64,000 nucleotides of DNA from a virus, in the IMG/VR virus record IMGVR_UViG_3300021964_000024, positions 1 through 64,000 of that record; one strand, 5' to 3'. Each line of letters opens with the position of its first letter. Position 1 is the stretch's first letter. The notes beneath the pieces are model-generated. The model worked only from the letters and a program-made list of their open reading frames with translations. It was not told the DNA's origin and made no database searches. Made by a program: the position numbers and the translations under genes. This document shows, one piece after another, positions 44,252 through 52,225 of this stretch.

Positions 44252-44880
44252 TTTTTATCCTTTACTATTATTGTTACGTTATCTCCGATAGGAAACTTGA
44301 TCCTATCATGACTATGATATAAGAAGAATTTAGTGTCACTGAACTCATCAAACATCTTAGGCCAGATCGGTCTCCAATTATTTGCTAATCGGTGAGTGTT
44401 CTGTGGACTCCTGTCTGATGCTAGTAGTAGATCTGTGTAACTACGTAGCGTAGTATCAAACATTGAGTCAAATCCATAGATGTGCACTTCACTCGCTTTT
44501 TGCACTCTACATGCATAGTCAACCGCCATGTGACCGCAACTGTAGTTTGTTGCAGCTTGTCTTGCCGACTGTCCCGGCAACTGTGCATACGCAGGTATAT
44601 GTGTATGCATAGCTTTAATTTTCTGGGCGTACTTCAGATAAAACATTGGTTGCATATCCATCCAGTGTCTAGGACGGGTTCCAAGTATCCAATCGTACAT
44701 GTCCAATTTGATCATACCTTCAGCAAGTGCCATCATCATTTTGAAATCAACCATACAGGTTGCAAACACTTCTGTGTTAGGTATATCAAAAGGTGGCATG
44801 TTGCATATCAACAACCTGCCTGGCGATCCCCTCTCAAATTGGTGGGCATGATCACCGTTTCCAAGAACATTCCATCTCAT
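44248..44880 (-). CDS. Sialyltransferase/MptE-like glycan enzyme candidate
   Basis: 210 residues. Opens MRWNVLGNGDHAHQFERGSP, then LLICNMPPFDIPNTEVFATC, and has EVHIYGFDSMFD late. An N-terminal nucleotide-sugar-type loop (N-G-D) and a late 'hIYGFD' strand resemble GT42/MptE-like Rossmann enzymes. Lies downstream of glycosyltransferase genes, which supports a sugar-related role. Assignment is tentative. Confidence 0.5.
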   Translation of the reverse strand: MRWNVLGNGDHAHQFERGSPGRLLICNMPPFDIPNTEVFATCMVDFKMMMALAEGMIKLDMYDWILGTRPRHWMDMQPMFYLKYAQKIKAMHTHIPAYAQLPGQSARQAATNYSCGHMAVDYACRVQKASEVHIYGFDSMFDTTLRSYTDLLLASDRSPQNTHRLANNWRPIWPKMFDEFSDTKFFLYHSHDRIKFPIGDNVTIIVKDKK

Positions 44881-44895
44881 TGTAAAAGCACCCTA

Positions 44896-45378
44896 CTATC
44901 GGTTCCGCATCATATGTAACGCTTTCTCGTAATCTTCCTGCGTCACGACACCCTCTTGAAGTAACTTCTGACGATTCCTCATATGCTTACCAACAAGTTC
45001 GTCTTTAGATCCACCAAAGTAAGGTACTGCATGTCCCTCTTCAATAAGGACTTCAGTGACTTTCTTTCCGTCCGGTAGACGGAAGTCACCAAGGATACGA
45101 CCAAACTTACCTTTCATATCTTCACCATGTTTGTCTTCGGTGGTGATAAGTTTAGCACCTGATTCCATTAGTTCCTTGAGACGTTTCTTTGCCGCCTCAC
45201 CAAATAAGTCTTCTACTCTGTCACTGGTGCGTGACTCCGGAGTATCAATACCAACAATTCTGACTCGCTCATCAGTGAGTACAACATTGAATCCTAAGTC
45301 AATGTCTACGTCCACTGTGTCACCGTCTACTACTTTAATGACCGTAACGTCATACTCGTTTGAGACAATACGTCTCAT
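44896..45378 (-). CDS. Staphylococcal-nuclease-like endonuclease
   Basis: 160 residues. SNase fold motifs: VVDGDTVDVDIDLGF, ERVRIVGIDTPESR (Arg40, Asp45, Thr46, Glu48 equivalent to the catalytic Arg35/Asp40/Thr41/Glu43), and GKFGRILGDFRLPDGKKVTE with the second catalytic Arg. A Ca-dependent phosphodiesterase cutting DNA/RNA. No signal peptide, so it acts in the cytoplasm. Possibly degrades host nucleic acid. Confidence 0.85.
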   Translation of the reverse strand: MRRIVSNEYDVTVIKVVDGDTVDVDIDLGFNVVLTDERVRIVGIDTPESRTSDRVEDLFGEAAKKRLKELMESGAKLITTEDKHGEDMKGKFGRILGDFRLPDGKKVTEVLIEEGHAVPYFGGSKDELVGKHMRNRQKLLQEGVVTQEDYEKALHMMRNR

Positions 45379-45518
45379 AATCTTACCCTCTTTTCTAGTG
45401 TTTCGATCATACGATCTTTATTCTTCTGCCACGCCTCTTGTGTGCGGGTTCCTTTCTCAAAGAACTGTGATTCCTTGAGTCTCTCTAACGCAGACTCACG
45501 TCTACGCTTCTTCGCCAT
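45375..45518 (-). CDS. Small basic protein
   Basis: 47 residues from ATG 45518, chosen for its AGGAG site; a longer frame reaches 45569. MAKKRRRESALERLKESQFF then a Lys/Arg/Glu helix. Overlaps the nuclease start by 4 nt. Unknown. Confidence 0.6.
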   Translation of the reverse strand: MAKKRRRESALERLKESQFFEKGTRTQEAWQKNKDRMIETLEKRVRL

Positions 45519-45526
45519 TGCTCCTC

Positions 45527-45715
45527 TCATTCGAAGTGCTTCTCCAATACAAACAGTTGATCTTCCCACTCTGCAATTGAGTGAAGTTCTTTTTGAACCG
45601 CTTCCATTACATCGGGATGTTCTCCGATACCTGCAGGGTTCTTTAGATACACTTCCACGTTTACCTTGTGTAGTGCAATCTGTCCTTCTGCATACTGACG
45701 TAGTGCAGCTAACAT
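45527..45715 (-). CDS. Conserved small phage protein (HKVNVE family)
   Basis: 62 residues from ATG 45715 (GAGG upstream, inside the preceding stop region). YAEGQIALHKVNVEVYLKNP, then GEHPDVMEAVQKELHSIAEW and EDQLFVLEKHF: a helical protein that recurs in T4-like cyanophages beside lysis-type genes. Function unknown. Confidence 0.65.
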   Translation of the reverse strand: MLAALRQYAEGQIALHKVNVEVYLKNPAGIGEHPDVMEAVQKELHSIAEWEDQLFVLEKHFE

Positions 45716-45716
45716 T

Positions 45717-46148
45717 TTAGTCCTCATTACCTTCTTCCTTGACTGGTTCTTCTTCCTCGTTGGTGTTGATAGTGCGGTAGTACACCACCACTTCTTTCAA
45801 CTGAGTTATATATCTACGAATTTCTTGCATGTTATATGCCATGAGTTCGTAGTCACCTACTGACATCGCCATAAAAACCAACTGTCCCTCATGACGTTTC
45901 TGGATATCTTCCATGAAAGTATCCACGTTCTTGTCCGATACAACATACCACTGAGGATCACGTAGTTTGATACCACGAGGCATTGCGGGATGTGTAATCG
46001 GTATCTGTACTTCTACAGTACGGATCTCTACTGGAATTGGTGCAGGTGGTTCCTTCTTACCAAAGAAGGGAATACCCATAGTGGAACAACCACTAATCGT
46101 CAATAGCATCAATGTCAGCAGTATCTTGTTCGATAGTTCTGAAAACAT
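45717..46148 (-). CDS. Lipoprotein, probable outer-membrane spanin
   Basis: 143 residues. Signal peptide with lipobox LLTISGC (cleavage before Cys21), Pro-rich stretch (PPAPIPVEIRTVEVQIPI), then a globular domain (DPQWYVVSDKNVDTFMEDIQ). Overlaps the membrane-anchored coiled-coil gene upstream by 56 nt, the classical arrangement of Rz1 within Rz. It is larger than most o-spanins, so another lipoprotein role is possible. Confidence 0.6.
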   Translation of the reverse strand: MFSELSNKILLTLMLLTISGCSTMGIPFFGKKEPPAPIPVEIRTVEVQIPITHPAMPRGIKLRDPQWYVVSDKNVDTFMEDIQKRHEGQLVFMAMSVGDYELMAYNMQEIRRYITQLKEVVVYYRTINTNEEEEPVKEEGNED

Positions 46149-46497
46149 CCTTAGTCCCCTTGTTTACTCGTGTTTCAATTAACCCCGGCTTTGCAGCAGC
46201 AAGTTTAGATAAGTTGTGTCTCGCAAAGATAGAGAGGTATCGATTCATCTCACCTTCGATCTCAGCGTTACGTGCAGACTGTGTTTGCAGTGCTTCGGTA
46301 GTCTTTTTCAGGTTACCCTGAAGTGCTTCGATAGTCCTTACCTGCTCTTCCTGTCTGGTTTCAAATGCAGTAATAACCCCTGCTTGGGTTTGTAATTGTG
46401 CTTGCATATCTGCCATCTTGGATTCGGTTGTCTGGAAATAAATGTATCCAACACCCGCACCCGCAACGATAAATGCAAACAGTAGTTTACTCAACAT
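46093..46497 (-). CDS. Membrane coiled-coil protein, probable inner-membrane spanin
   Basis: 134 residues. N-terminal signal anchor (LLFAFIVAGAGVGYIYF), then a long coiled coil (~25-85: MQAQLQTQAGVITAFETRQE) in the periplasm. This is the Rz topology. Its last 56 nt encode the start of the lipoprotein in another frame. Together they would fuse inner and outer membranes after the endolysin acts. Confidence 0.6.
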   Translation of the reverse strand: MLSKLLFAFIVAGAGVGYIYFQTTESKMADMQAQLQTQAGVITAFETRQEEQVRTIEALQGNLKKTTEALQTQSARNAEIEGEMNRYLSIFARHNLSKLAAAKPGLIETRVNKGTKDVFRTIEQDTADIDAIDD

Positions 46498-47188
46498 CGT
46501 GCCAATTCTCCTTTATATATTTTAAGTTACCCAGATCGTGTGGTTTTGGTCTTCCACCACAATCGACAATTTTACATTTAGGAGTAACGTAAGAGGGAAA
46601 CTTCCATTGTCCTAGTACCTTACTACTTAGGTGAAACTTTAAGTTCAGTTTCACACTGGGAAACGTCTCATCTATGTAAAACACTTTCTTACCCAAACGT
46701 TCAATCAAGTGTCCGGTGTACACCTGATCCCCACCATCATATCCAAACTGAGGGTTGTTAACAAACATGTCCCACACGTCTTGCATCTTACCCTTCTCTA
46801 AAATCATCATTGACGAAGAGTATTTATTATTTTTCCACATTATGGCATCGGAAACACACGCAACATCGTATCCACTTTTTAGTTGTTGGATCGAATAGTC
46901 TATCTCCTCATCAAAGTTACGTTGTAAAACGTTGTCGATGTCTAAGTATACCACATACTGTTGCGGAATGTCAAGGTCATATGCCTTCATCTTATTCCAC
47001 CATCCATATCCTTTACCAAAAGGTGGTTGGATAGGAGCACTGAGGTTACTCAGTTCGCCAGGCCGATCAGTAATACAATATGAAAAGACGTTGTATTCTG
47101 TCAGATCCACAAACCTTTTTACGATCTTGTTCGCATACTCCATGGGGTAATTGTCTGTGCAGACTGTAAGTAATGCAATCTCTTTCAT
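46487..47188 (-). CDS. GT8-like glycosyltransferase
   Basis: 233 residues. GT-A fold: EIALLTVCTDNYPMEYANKI, GWWNKMKAYDLDIPQQYVVY, then LDIDNVL with the DxD metal/nucleotide-sugar motif, and GYDGGDQVYTGHLIERLGKK, the late motif with catalytic/binding Asp. Ends FHLSSKVLGQWKFPSYVTPK. Cytoplasmic. Overlaps the GT25 gene by 4 nt. Sugar donor and acceptor cannot be told. Confidence 0.75.
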   Translation of the reverse strand: MKEIALLTVCTDNYPMEYANKIVKRFVDLTEYNVFSYCITDRPGELSNLSAPIQPPFGKGYGWWNKMKAYDLDIPQQYVVYLDIDNVLQRNFDEEIDYSIQQLKSGYDVACVSDAIMWKNNKYSSSMMILEKGKMQDVWDMFVNNPQFGYDGGDQVYTGHLIERLGKKVFYIDETFPSVKLNLKFHLSSKVLGQWKFPSYVTPKCKIVDCGGRPKPHDLGNLKYIKENWHDVE

Positions 47189-47835
47189 ACCACCACCAAC
47201 TCAATACCTTTCTCGTAGTTATGTTTTGCAACACATCCTCTCTCGTATTGAATCGTAGTGAACGAGTCATCTGCCTTTGCAACCCATGGATAACACTCTT
47301 GCAACCAAGGGAAGTTTAAAACGTTCAGGTAGATATCAGTAGGACGTGAATAATGTTCGATCTTGTTCAGTAACTCTTGTGCACCTTTTGGTTTTACGAT
47401 GTACGCATGTGCACCCTTGAAATAGTCTGCCTGCGTCAAAGGATTGACACCAAGAGTCATAGGGGTGTTGTACTTACCGTAACTGGGTTGTCCGATTGTA
47501 AGACACCTATCAAATGACAGGGGTGGAAGACGATCAAAGAAAACAGTATCATGTTCAAGGATCATCACATTCTCGTTGTTCTGAACACTATAGTTCCAAA
47601 GGGATTTGTGCGATAGGAAACACGCTAGCGCATTGTCTGCTCTAGAGTATTGACTCTCAAACATGTGACGTTGTAGTTTGGCGTTATCACACTGCAGTGC
47701 GAAATCCGAATCTCTGGGTGTAGTCGCTTTCCATTTATCTACGTGAATTCCGTACCTCTTCGCAGAAGTGATACACCTGTCTGCCGCACGTTGAGAAAGA
47801 TCGTTGTCAAAAATAGTAATTACAAAACTTTTCAT
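47185..47835 (-). CDS. GT25-like glycosyltransferase
   Basis: 216 residues. ALACFLSHKSLW followed by VMILEHDTVFFDRLP, then GAHAYIVKPKGAQELLNKIE and RPTDIYLNV: the order of motifs of LPS glycosyltransferase family 25 (S-H-x-x-x-W, E-D/H-D, G-x-x-x-Y-x-x-x-x-x-G-A). The usual ExD is EHD here. Paralogous to the next gene. Confidence 0.75.
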   Translation of the reverse strand: MKSFVITIFDNDLSQRAADRCITSAKRYGIHVDKWKATTPRDSDFALQCDNAKLQRHMFESQYSRADNALACFLSHKSLWNYSVQNNENVMILEHDTVFFDRLPPLSFDRCLTIGQPSYGKYNTPMTLGVNPLTQADYFKGAHAYIVKPKGAQELLNKIEHYSRPTDIYLNVLNFPWLQECYPWVAKADDSFTTIQYERGCVAKHNYEKGIELVVV

Positions 47836-48542
47836 TATGTCGTTGTTGTGGATTCGTCTCCACTAACCCTCGTGTAGTATGGGTGTATTACCCTAAGCCA
47901 TGGGAACAGTTCCCGACACATGTATGCGTCATTAGGAAACATTCCATAATCTCTAACTCTATCTAGTAGTTCTTTAGCACCCGCAGGTTCGATGTAGTAC
48001 GCAGAGTTACCCGCAAGTCCTTGTGGTACAGGATCCTCTCCTGCTTCAACTACTCTTGGTACTGGTTGAATACCACCCAACATTTGACTATGATATTGGT
48101 ATGATCTTCGAGTCGCACCACGTGGATCATTCAGTCCTATGACTTTATGTCCCTTGAACGTCTCTAGGTCATCATCGGGTCTACGAATAAACCTTGCATC
48201 TGCTTCACATACGATTCTAGGTTCGTCCTTAGTAACACAGTCATCCCACTGCAACATGTGACTGAGTGAACATGCAACCTTTTTCTTTTGGTCTGCAGCC
48301 CTGTATGCGAACTTGTATAGTCCTGTTTGTAAATCAAGACCGTTCTGATCTTCGGACACCGGCCAGTTCCATCTGAAATTTGACCGATTGAAGTATTTGA
48401 ATTCCATCATCGATGAGTCAATGGTATCTGGTACAACCGCATCAACTACAACAGGTGTCAGTCCACTCTTAACGGCGAACAGACTATTGATTAGAAATTT
48501 TTCAGTTTGGATCTTAGGGATCCTTATGATGTAGACATTCAT
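47835..48542 (-). CDS. Second GT25-like glycosyltransferase
   Basis: 235 residues from ATG 48542, which overlaps the upstream TGA (ATGA) and therefore beats the longer frame to 48620. CSLSHMLQWDDCV then RIVCEADARFIRRP, and NSAYYIEPAGAKELLDRVRD with FPNDAYM. It parallels the neighbouring GT25 gene; the acidic motif here is EAD. The final residues are Ser/Thr-rich. Confidence 0.7.
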   Translation of the reverse strand: MNVYIIRIPKIQTEKFLINSLFAVKSGLTPVVVDAVVPDTIDSSMMEFKYFNRSNFRWNWPVSEDQNGLDLQTGLYKFAYRAADQKKKVACSLSHMLQWDDCVTKDEPRIVCEADARFIRRPDDDLETFKGHKVIGLNDPRGATRRSYQYHSQMLGGIQPVPRVVEAGEDPVPQGLAGNSAYYIEPAGAKELLDRVRDYGMFPNDAYMCRELFPWLRVIHPYYTRVSGDESTTTT

Positions 48543-49330
48543 ATAGACTTGAATAGTTCCTCTACGTTCTCGCCTTGTTCTGGTAACAAGTCTTTCAAAA
48601 AGAAGTGCACGAAGTGACACTCTTCAATTTTAGTATTCGCACCGTACAGACCATTCCATTTCCAGTCCATATGTTGTACAGGTACGTCATACTTCTTGAG
48701 GAAGTAGTTCAATAAAGTCTGATCAGTAGACCACTTCCATGCACCAATACCATCCACAAAGTCCTTGAACTCCATGCGGTTAATAAATTCTTTTGCAGTA
48801 TCGTCTTTCAGATACGGTTTGAAGTTTTGACAGTTGATCACCATCATTCCCATGTTCGCAAACTCAAACCCAAGGTTAGTGGGACTGAAGTCTGTCTGGT
48901 TCGAGTGAAGTTGTCCATACTGCATACGAGAGTAGGTGACTATCTTCTGTTGGTACGCAGGAGTAATGGGCATCTCCCTTTCGTACACACACCCAAACGC
49001 AACGTCTGGATCGATTGCATCAAAGATGTTAGGTGCATCCGGACGAATGTAGATATCCGCATCGATGATTGCGATCTGATCAAACTCATCTAGTAAATTG
49101 AACGCATTCTCTTTCTCGTAGATAGGGAGAAACCCACCATGCTTCATCCAACTATCCGTTGAACGATTGCTAGTGAAAGGATCGGGTTTGATCTTGAGAA
49201 TCCCGTTGCGTTGTACATGTTGCTTCAAGTTGTGCTTCTTAGAATAGTCGCACACACTATCGATGCACTTCTTGTACAATTTACTGTCGCCCTGTCTACC
49301 CAGAGCGACCTGATATATTAATCGTCGCAT
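48539..49330 (-). CDS. GT8-like glycosyltransferase 2
   Basis: 263 residues. GFLPIYEKENAFNLLDEFDQ, then IAIIDADIYIRPDAPNIFDA with DxD, EFANMGMMVINCQNFKPYL, and STDQTLLNYFLKKYDVPVQH. This is the GT8/GT-A pattern with the late D-Q motif and a C-terminal H-x-x-H-F (ECHFVHFFLKD). Part of a four-gene glycosyltransferase run with overlapping stops and starts. Confidence 0.75.
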   Translation of the reverse strand: MRRLIYQVALGRQGDSKLYKKCIDSVCDYSKKHNLKQHVQRNGILKIKPDPFTSNRSTDSWMKHGGFLPIYEKENAFNLLDEFDQIAIIDADIYIRPDAPNIFDAIDPDVAFGCVYEREMPITPAYQQKIVTYSRMQYGQLHSNQTDFSPTNLGFEFANMGMMVINCQNFKPYLKDDTAKEFINRMEFKDFVDGIGAWKWSTDQTLLNYFLKKYDVPVQHMDWKWNGLYGANTKIEECHFVHFFLKDLLPEQGENVEELFKSI

Positions 49331-49560
49331 TAGTGGATCTTTTCTATCTGATAGTCAAATGGGGCAACAGTCTTGATTTCAAAACTATTACCGTCCGTCT
49401 TCACTCCAACTAAGTGAGTGGGTTTCTTCGTGGTGATCTTCTTCAGATGATAGACACGCTTGGTTGTCTTAGGATCAAACTGCGTTCCACCCTTGTACCA
49501 AACGGTTACCACAAACTCTTCAGTGAACCAGTCCAACCATAACTTGCGTAACCAACCCAT
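49330..49560 (-). CDS. Small conserved phage protein
   Basis: 76 residues. MGWLRKLWLDWFTEEFVVTV, then RVYHLKKITTKKPTHLVGVK and EIKTVAPFDYQIEKIH. A small beta-barrel-like sequence common in T4-like cyanophages; function unknown. One-base overlap with the glycosyltransferase gene; GAGG ribosome-binding site. Confidence 0.65.
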   Translation of the reverse strand: MGWLRKLWLDWFTEEFVVTVWYKGGTQFDPKTTKRVYHLKKITTKKPTHLVGVKTDGNSFEIKTVAPFDYQIEKIH

Positions 49561-49563
49561 GAT

Positions 49564-49650
49564 TCAGTCCTCTGAAGTTAATGCAACATACATCATTGTA
49601 ATTGCTGCACATACAGATACCACTAAAATACCAGCTAAAACAGTTTCCAT
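49564..49650 (-). CDS. 28-residue single-span membrane peptide
   Basis: METVLAGILVVSVCAAITMM, then YVALTSED: essentially one transmembrane helix. Preceded by AGGAG. Sits between bS21 and the 49560 gene with minimal spacing, which supports it being a real small gene. Confidence 0.55.
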   Translation of the reverse strand: METVLAGILVVSVCAAITMMYVALTSED

Positions 49651-49651
49651 G

Positions 49652-49897
49652 TTATCTCCTACTATATTTACTTCTACCCTCGTTCAGTAGTTTGAACTTG
49701 GATAGTTTCTTCTTTCTCTTTAATTTAGCGTTTGCAGTATTCTTGATTTCGTTCGGTTTGACATGGAACTGTCTCTTCCTACACTCTGTCACGACTCCCG
49801 CTCTATTTACTGCACGAGACCATCTTCTTAACATCTTGTCAAACGATTCCTCGTACTTCCCTTTATATCCAACTCTTTTTGGTTCTACTCTTGGCAT
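49652..49897 (-). CDS. rpsU: Ribosomal protein bS21 homologue
   Basis: 81 residues versus ~70 in bacteria. ESFDKMLRRWSRAVNRAGVV, then ECRKRQFHVKP and AKLKRKKKLSKFK reproduce the S21 pattern (F-D-x-x-LRR-F-x-x-x-x-x-x-x-G-V-x-x-E-x-R-[RK]-R-x-F-x-x-K-P, then a Lys/Arg-rich helix). An extra N-terminal MPRVEPKRVGYKGKY extends it. bS21 sits near the anti-Shine-Dalgarno at the mRNA exit region of the 30S subunit. Viral S21 is reported from marine phages including pelagiphages. It could replace host S21 and favour phage mRNAs. Confidence 0.85.
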   Translation of the reverse strand: MPRVEPKRVGYKGKYEESFDKMLRRWSRAVNRAGVVTECRKRQFHVKPNEIKNTANAKLKRKKKLSKFKLLNEGRSKYSRR

Positions 49898-49908
49898 GTT
49901 CCTCCTAG

Positions 49909-50910
49909 TTAAAGTGCATTAATATCTCTATAATCATTGAGATCGAACGCAGTGCCGATCATCTTATGGAGATCTCTATTATGATTAGTATACACTAAAA
50001 CTTCGGGATCGTCAAGCAAAAAGTCACAACTTTTACAATAATCTGGATAATTCTTAGTTCTGTGTCCCTCTCTTAGTGCAGAGTATTCAGGGCCACGAAT
50101 GATTTCTTCTATGGTATTGACTGACGTATGACCAAGTACAGCTTCTTCATCACGCCCCAAGACTTGACAACAAGGATGAACAGCACCACGGTGACCGTCC
50201 ATTCCGCCAGCACGTATAACAACGTCTGGACTAAAAGGTCTTCCACAAGTTTTTACCTCTCCCTTTCTGGCGTTCTTGCCGATATCCCATGCACCAGACC
50301 AGTTATGCATTTTCCATATCTCAGTCTTAACACCTAGTTCCTCGACCAACGCTTTGTATTGTTCTAGTTCTTGTTCTATGTTATCGTTATCAGTTATGAG
50401 ATGATACGTCTCTACAACACAATCAGATCCAGACTCCTTGACATACGCAACCATCTCTTCGATGTTCTTCTTGATCAAATGATAGTTACTACCTCTTGTG
50501 TTGTGCATCCATTTGTCATAGAGTTCTGGGGTGGGGCCAATGAAAGAGAATCTAAAAAAGTCTAGTCCTGCATCAACACAATCTCTCATGAACTGACCCT
50601 GCATCTTGAATCCGTTCGAGAAGATGACCGCCTGTGCATTGTACTTCTTTACGATCTTGATGTATTCGGGTAGGTTACGATTGATCGTTGCCTCACCAGA
50701 ACCATCTAGGTTAACTACTCGCAGTCCGTGTTGTGCACAGTCTGCAACGTTATCCTCGAAGTCCAATAGGTTCATCTTACCTATAAAGTTCTTGTGTCTT
50801 CCTCCAGTTCGTTTGTCCTGTGGACACATTGTACAATCGAAATTACATCCCCCTTGTATTTCGATAACTGCTCTATCTATCTTGATAGAATTGTCTACAC
50901 CTTTGCTCAT
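49909..50910 (-). CDS. Radical SAM/SPASM-like protein
   Basis: 333 residues. CNFDCTMC (Cys22, 26, 29) is the CxxxCxxC 4Fe-4S motif after IEIQGG, followed by VVNLDGSGEATINRNL. Extra cysteines at the C-terminus (TCGRPFSP, HPCCQV, YCKSCDFLL) suggest a SPASM-type auxiliary cluster region. Radical SAM enzymes of this type modify peptides or sugars. Next to glycosyltransferases and bS21. Overlaps the upstream gene by 38 nt. Substrate unknown. Confidence 0.8.
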   Translation of the reverse strand: MSKGVDNSIKIDRAVIEIQGGCNFDCTMCPQDKRTGGRHKNFIGKMNLLDFEDNVADCAQHGLRVVNLDGSGEATINRNLPEYIKIVKKYNAQAVIFSNGFKMQGQFMRDCVDAGLDFFRFSFIGPTPELYDKWMHNTRGSNYHLIKKNIEEMVAYVKESGSDCVVETYHLITDNDNIEQELEQYKALVEELGVKTEIWKMHNWSGAWDIGKNARKGEVKTCGRPFSPDVVIRAGGMDGHRGAVHPCCQVLGRDEEAVLGHTSVNTIEEIIRGPEYSALREGHRTKNYPDYCKSCDFLLDDPEVLVYTNHNRDLHKMIGTAFDLNDYRDINAL

Positions 50911-51736
50911 ATTCTATTGCTCGTTTTTTACTTGAACCTAACATCTCAGATAGGTTGTTCATCCAGTAATATATATTACGTGGGTTATCCTCTTCTGCGT
51001 CAGTCTTAACGCAGTGTGGTGTATGGTAATTAGTAATACCCTCAGTACTCAAAATCACCATCGGTGTTTGAAAGTTACGGGCAATGTAATGCCACATACC
51101 ATCATAACACACTACTTGTCTACACGTTGATATGTGATAGAACGCTTCTGATATAGGTGTTCTATATGTCAGTTCAACGGTATATAATCCTGCCTGACGC
51201 ATTAAGCTTATTATATCATCCCATTGCTCATGTGTCAAGACCCTTTTCCAAGTTCTTGGTTGTTCTGCATTGAAGGTAGGTCTCCAGACTACTACCTTTC
51301 TTTTGTCTATTACTCTAGGGACATCTCGAAAGATCCAGTCGGGGAATGGTGCGTTACCACCCTCTCTATCGTCGTATACCCCTGACTGAAAAAAGAATCT
51401 ATTTTTATGACCACGATTGATTGCTGCTATACGTAAGGTTCCATCATCTTCTCTTACGAAGTCATCTGCAAATTTCCAATCACTGTATCGTGTAGTTTGT
51501 CCATATACATGCCTCACCTGAACATCATCTTTTCTATAATAGAAATTGTGCATGTACTCCAATCGTTCTATGATTGTTTCCGGATCTTCGAAGTGGTGTA
51601 GGTGATGCTCGTCGTGTTCCCAGTGAAACTCCAGTACTACTTTCTTCTTGTATTCATAACAATAGTTATGGACACAGTTAAGTGCCCACATGAAGTCACC
51701 TACACCAGGCGTACCTCTCCAAGTTACATATTCCAT
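50873..51736 (-). CDS. GT9-like glycosyltransferase candidate
   Basis: 287 residues. Opens WRGTPGVGDFMWALNCVHNY, resembling the Gly-rich N-terminus of GT-B heptosyltransferases (GT9: 'G-x-G-D...'). RKVVVWRPTFNAEQPRTWKR mid-way and VVCYDGMWHYIARNFQTPMV match the GT9 acceptor/donor loop 'D-S-G-x-x-H-x-A-x-x-x-x-x-P'. The C-terminus is helical. GT assignment is moderately secure, exact family less so. Confidence 0.6.
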   Translation of the reverse strand: MEYVTWRGTPGVGDFMWALNCVHNYCYEYKKKVVLEFHWEHDEHHLHHFEDPETIIERLEYMHNFYYRKDDVQVRHVYGQTTRYSDWKFADDFVREDDGTLRIAAINRGHKNRFFFQSGVYDDREGGNAPFPDWIFRDVPRVIDKRKVVVWRPTFNAEQPRTWKRVLTHEQWDDIISLMRQAGLYTVELTYRTPISEAFYHISTCRQVVCYDGMWHYIARNFQTPMVILSTEGITNYHTPHCVKTDAEEDNPRNIYYWMNNLSEMLGSSKKRAIEYEQRCRQFYQDR

Positions 51737-51744
51737 TCATCACC

Positions 51745-52215
51745 TTATACACTGGTTATCAACACTACGGTTCCTCCGATAATAAACGCAGAAATTACCA
51801 CCGCCGCCAGTATTGCAATACCATCTTCAAATGCCGCTTTACGATCCGCAGCTTCTTTTGCCGCTTGGATCCTCCGTTGACGTATCACACGTCTCTCTTT
51901 CATCATCTCATCGTAGAAGTCTGATTGTCCGGTATAGATTAAGAAATCCTTGAGTTCCTGTTCCATTTGTGCAATTTTACGTCGAGCAGCAGTCACTTGT
52001 AGTGCTTCTGCTTCGACACTGTTACCGGCAAACAACTTCTTTACTCTTGAGTGTGTTGCACCTTTTATCGCTTCCTCAGATATCTGCTCTTTTGCGTCAA
52101 AGAATCGGGCGAAATAGTTATATAGGTCTTCTGCTTCTCGACCTGACTCTACCGCCCTTTTAATCATGTTAAATGCAGATCCGGCAAGCGACAATGCCGC
52201 TCCGATCTCTACCAT
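51745..52215 (-). CDS. Helical protein with C-terminal membrane anchor
   Basis: 156 residues. Long basic/acidic helices (residues ~20-125: QMEQELKDFLIYTGQSDFYD), then a single C-terminal transmembrane helix (ILAAVVISAFIIGGTVVLIT). Resembles conserved membrane proteins of T4-like marine phages located near a holin-like gene. Role unknown. Confidence 0.6.
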   Translation of the reverse strand: MVEIGAALSLAGSAFNMIKRAVESGREAEDLYNYFARFFDAKEQISEEAIKGATHSRVKKLFAGNSVEAEALQVTAARRKIAQMEQELKDFLIYTGQSDFYDEMMKERRVIRQRRIQAAKEAADRKAAFEDGIAILAAVVISAFIIGGTVVLITSV

Positions 52216-52225
52216 GATTATTTAC

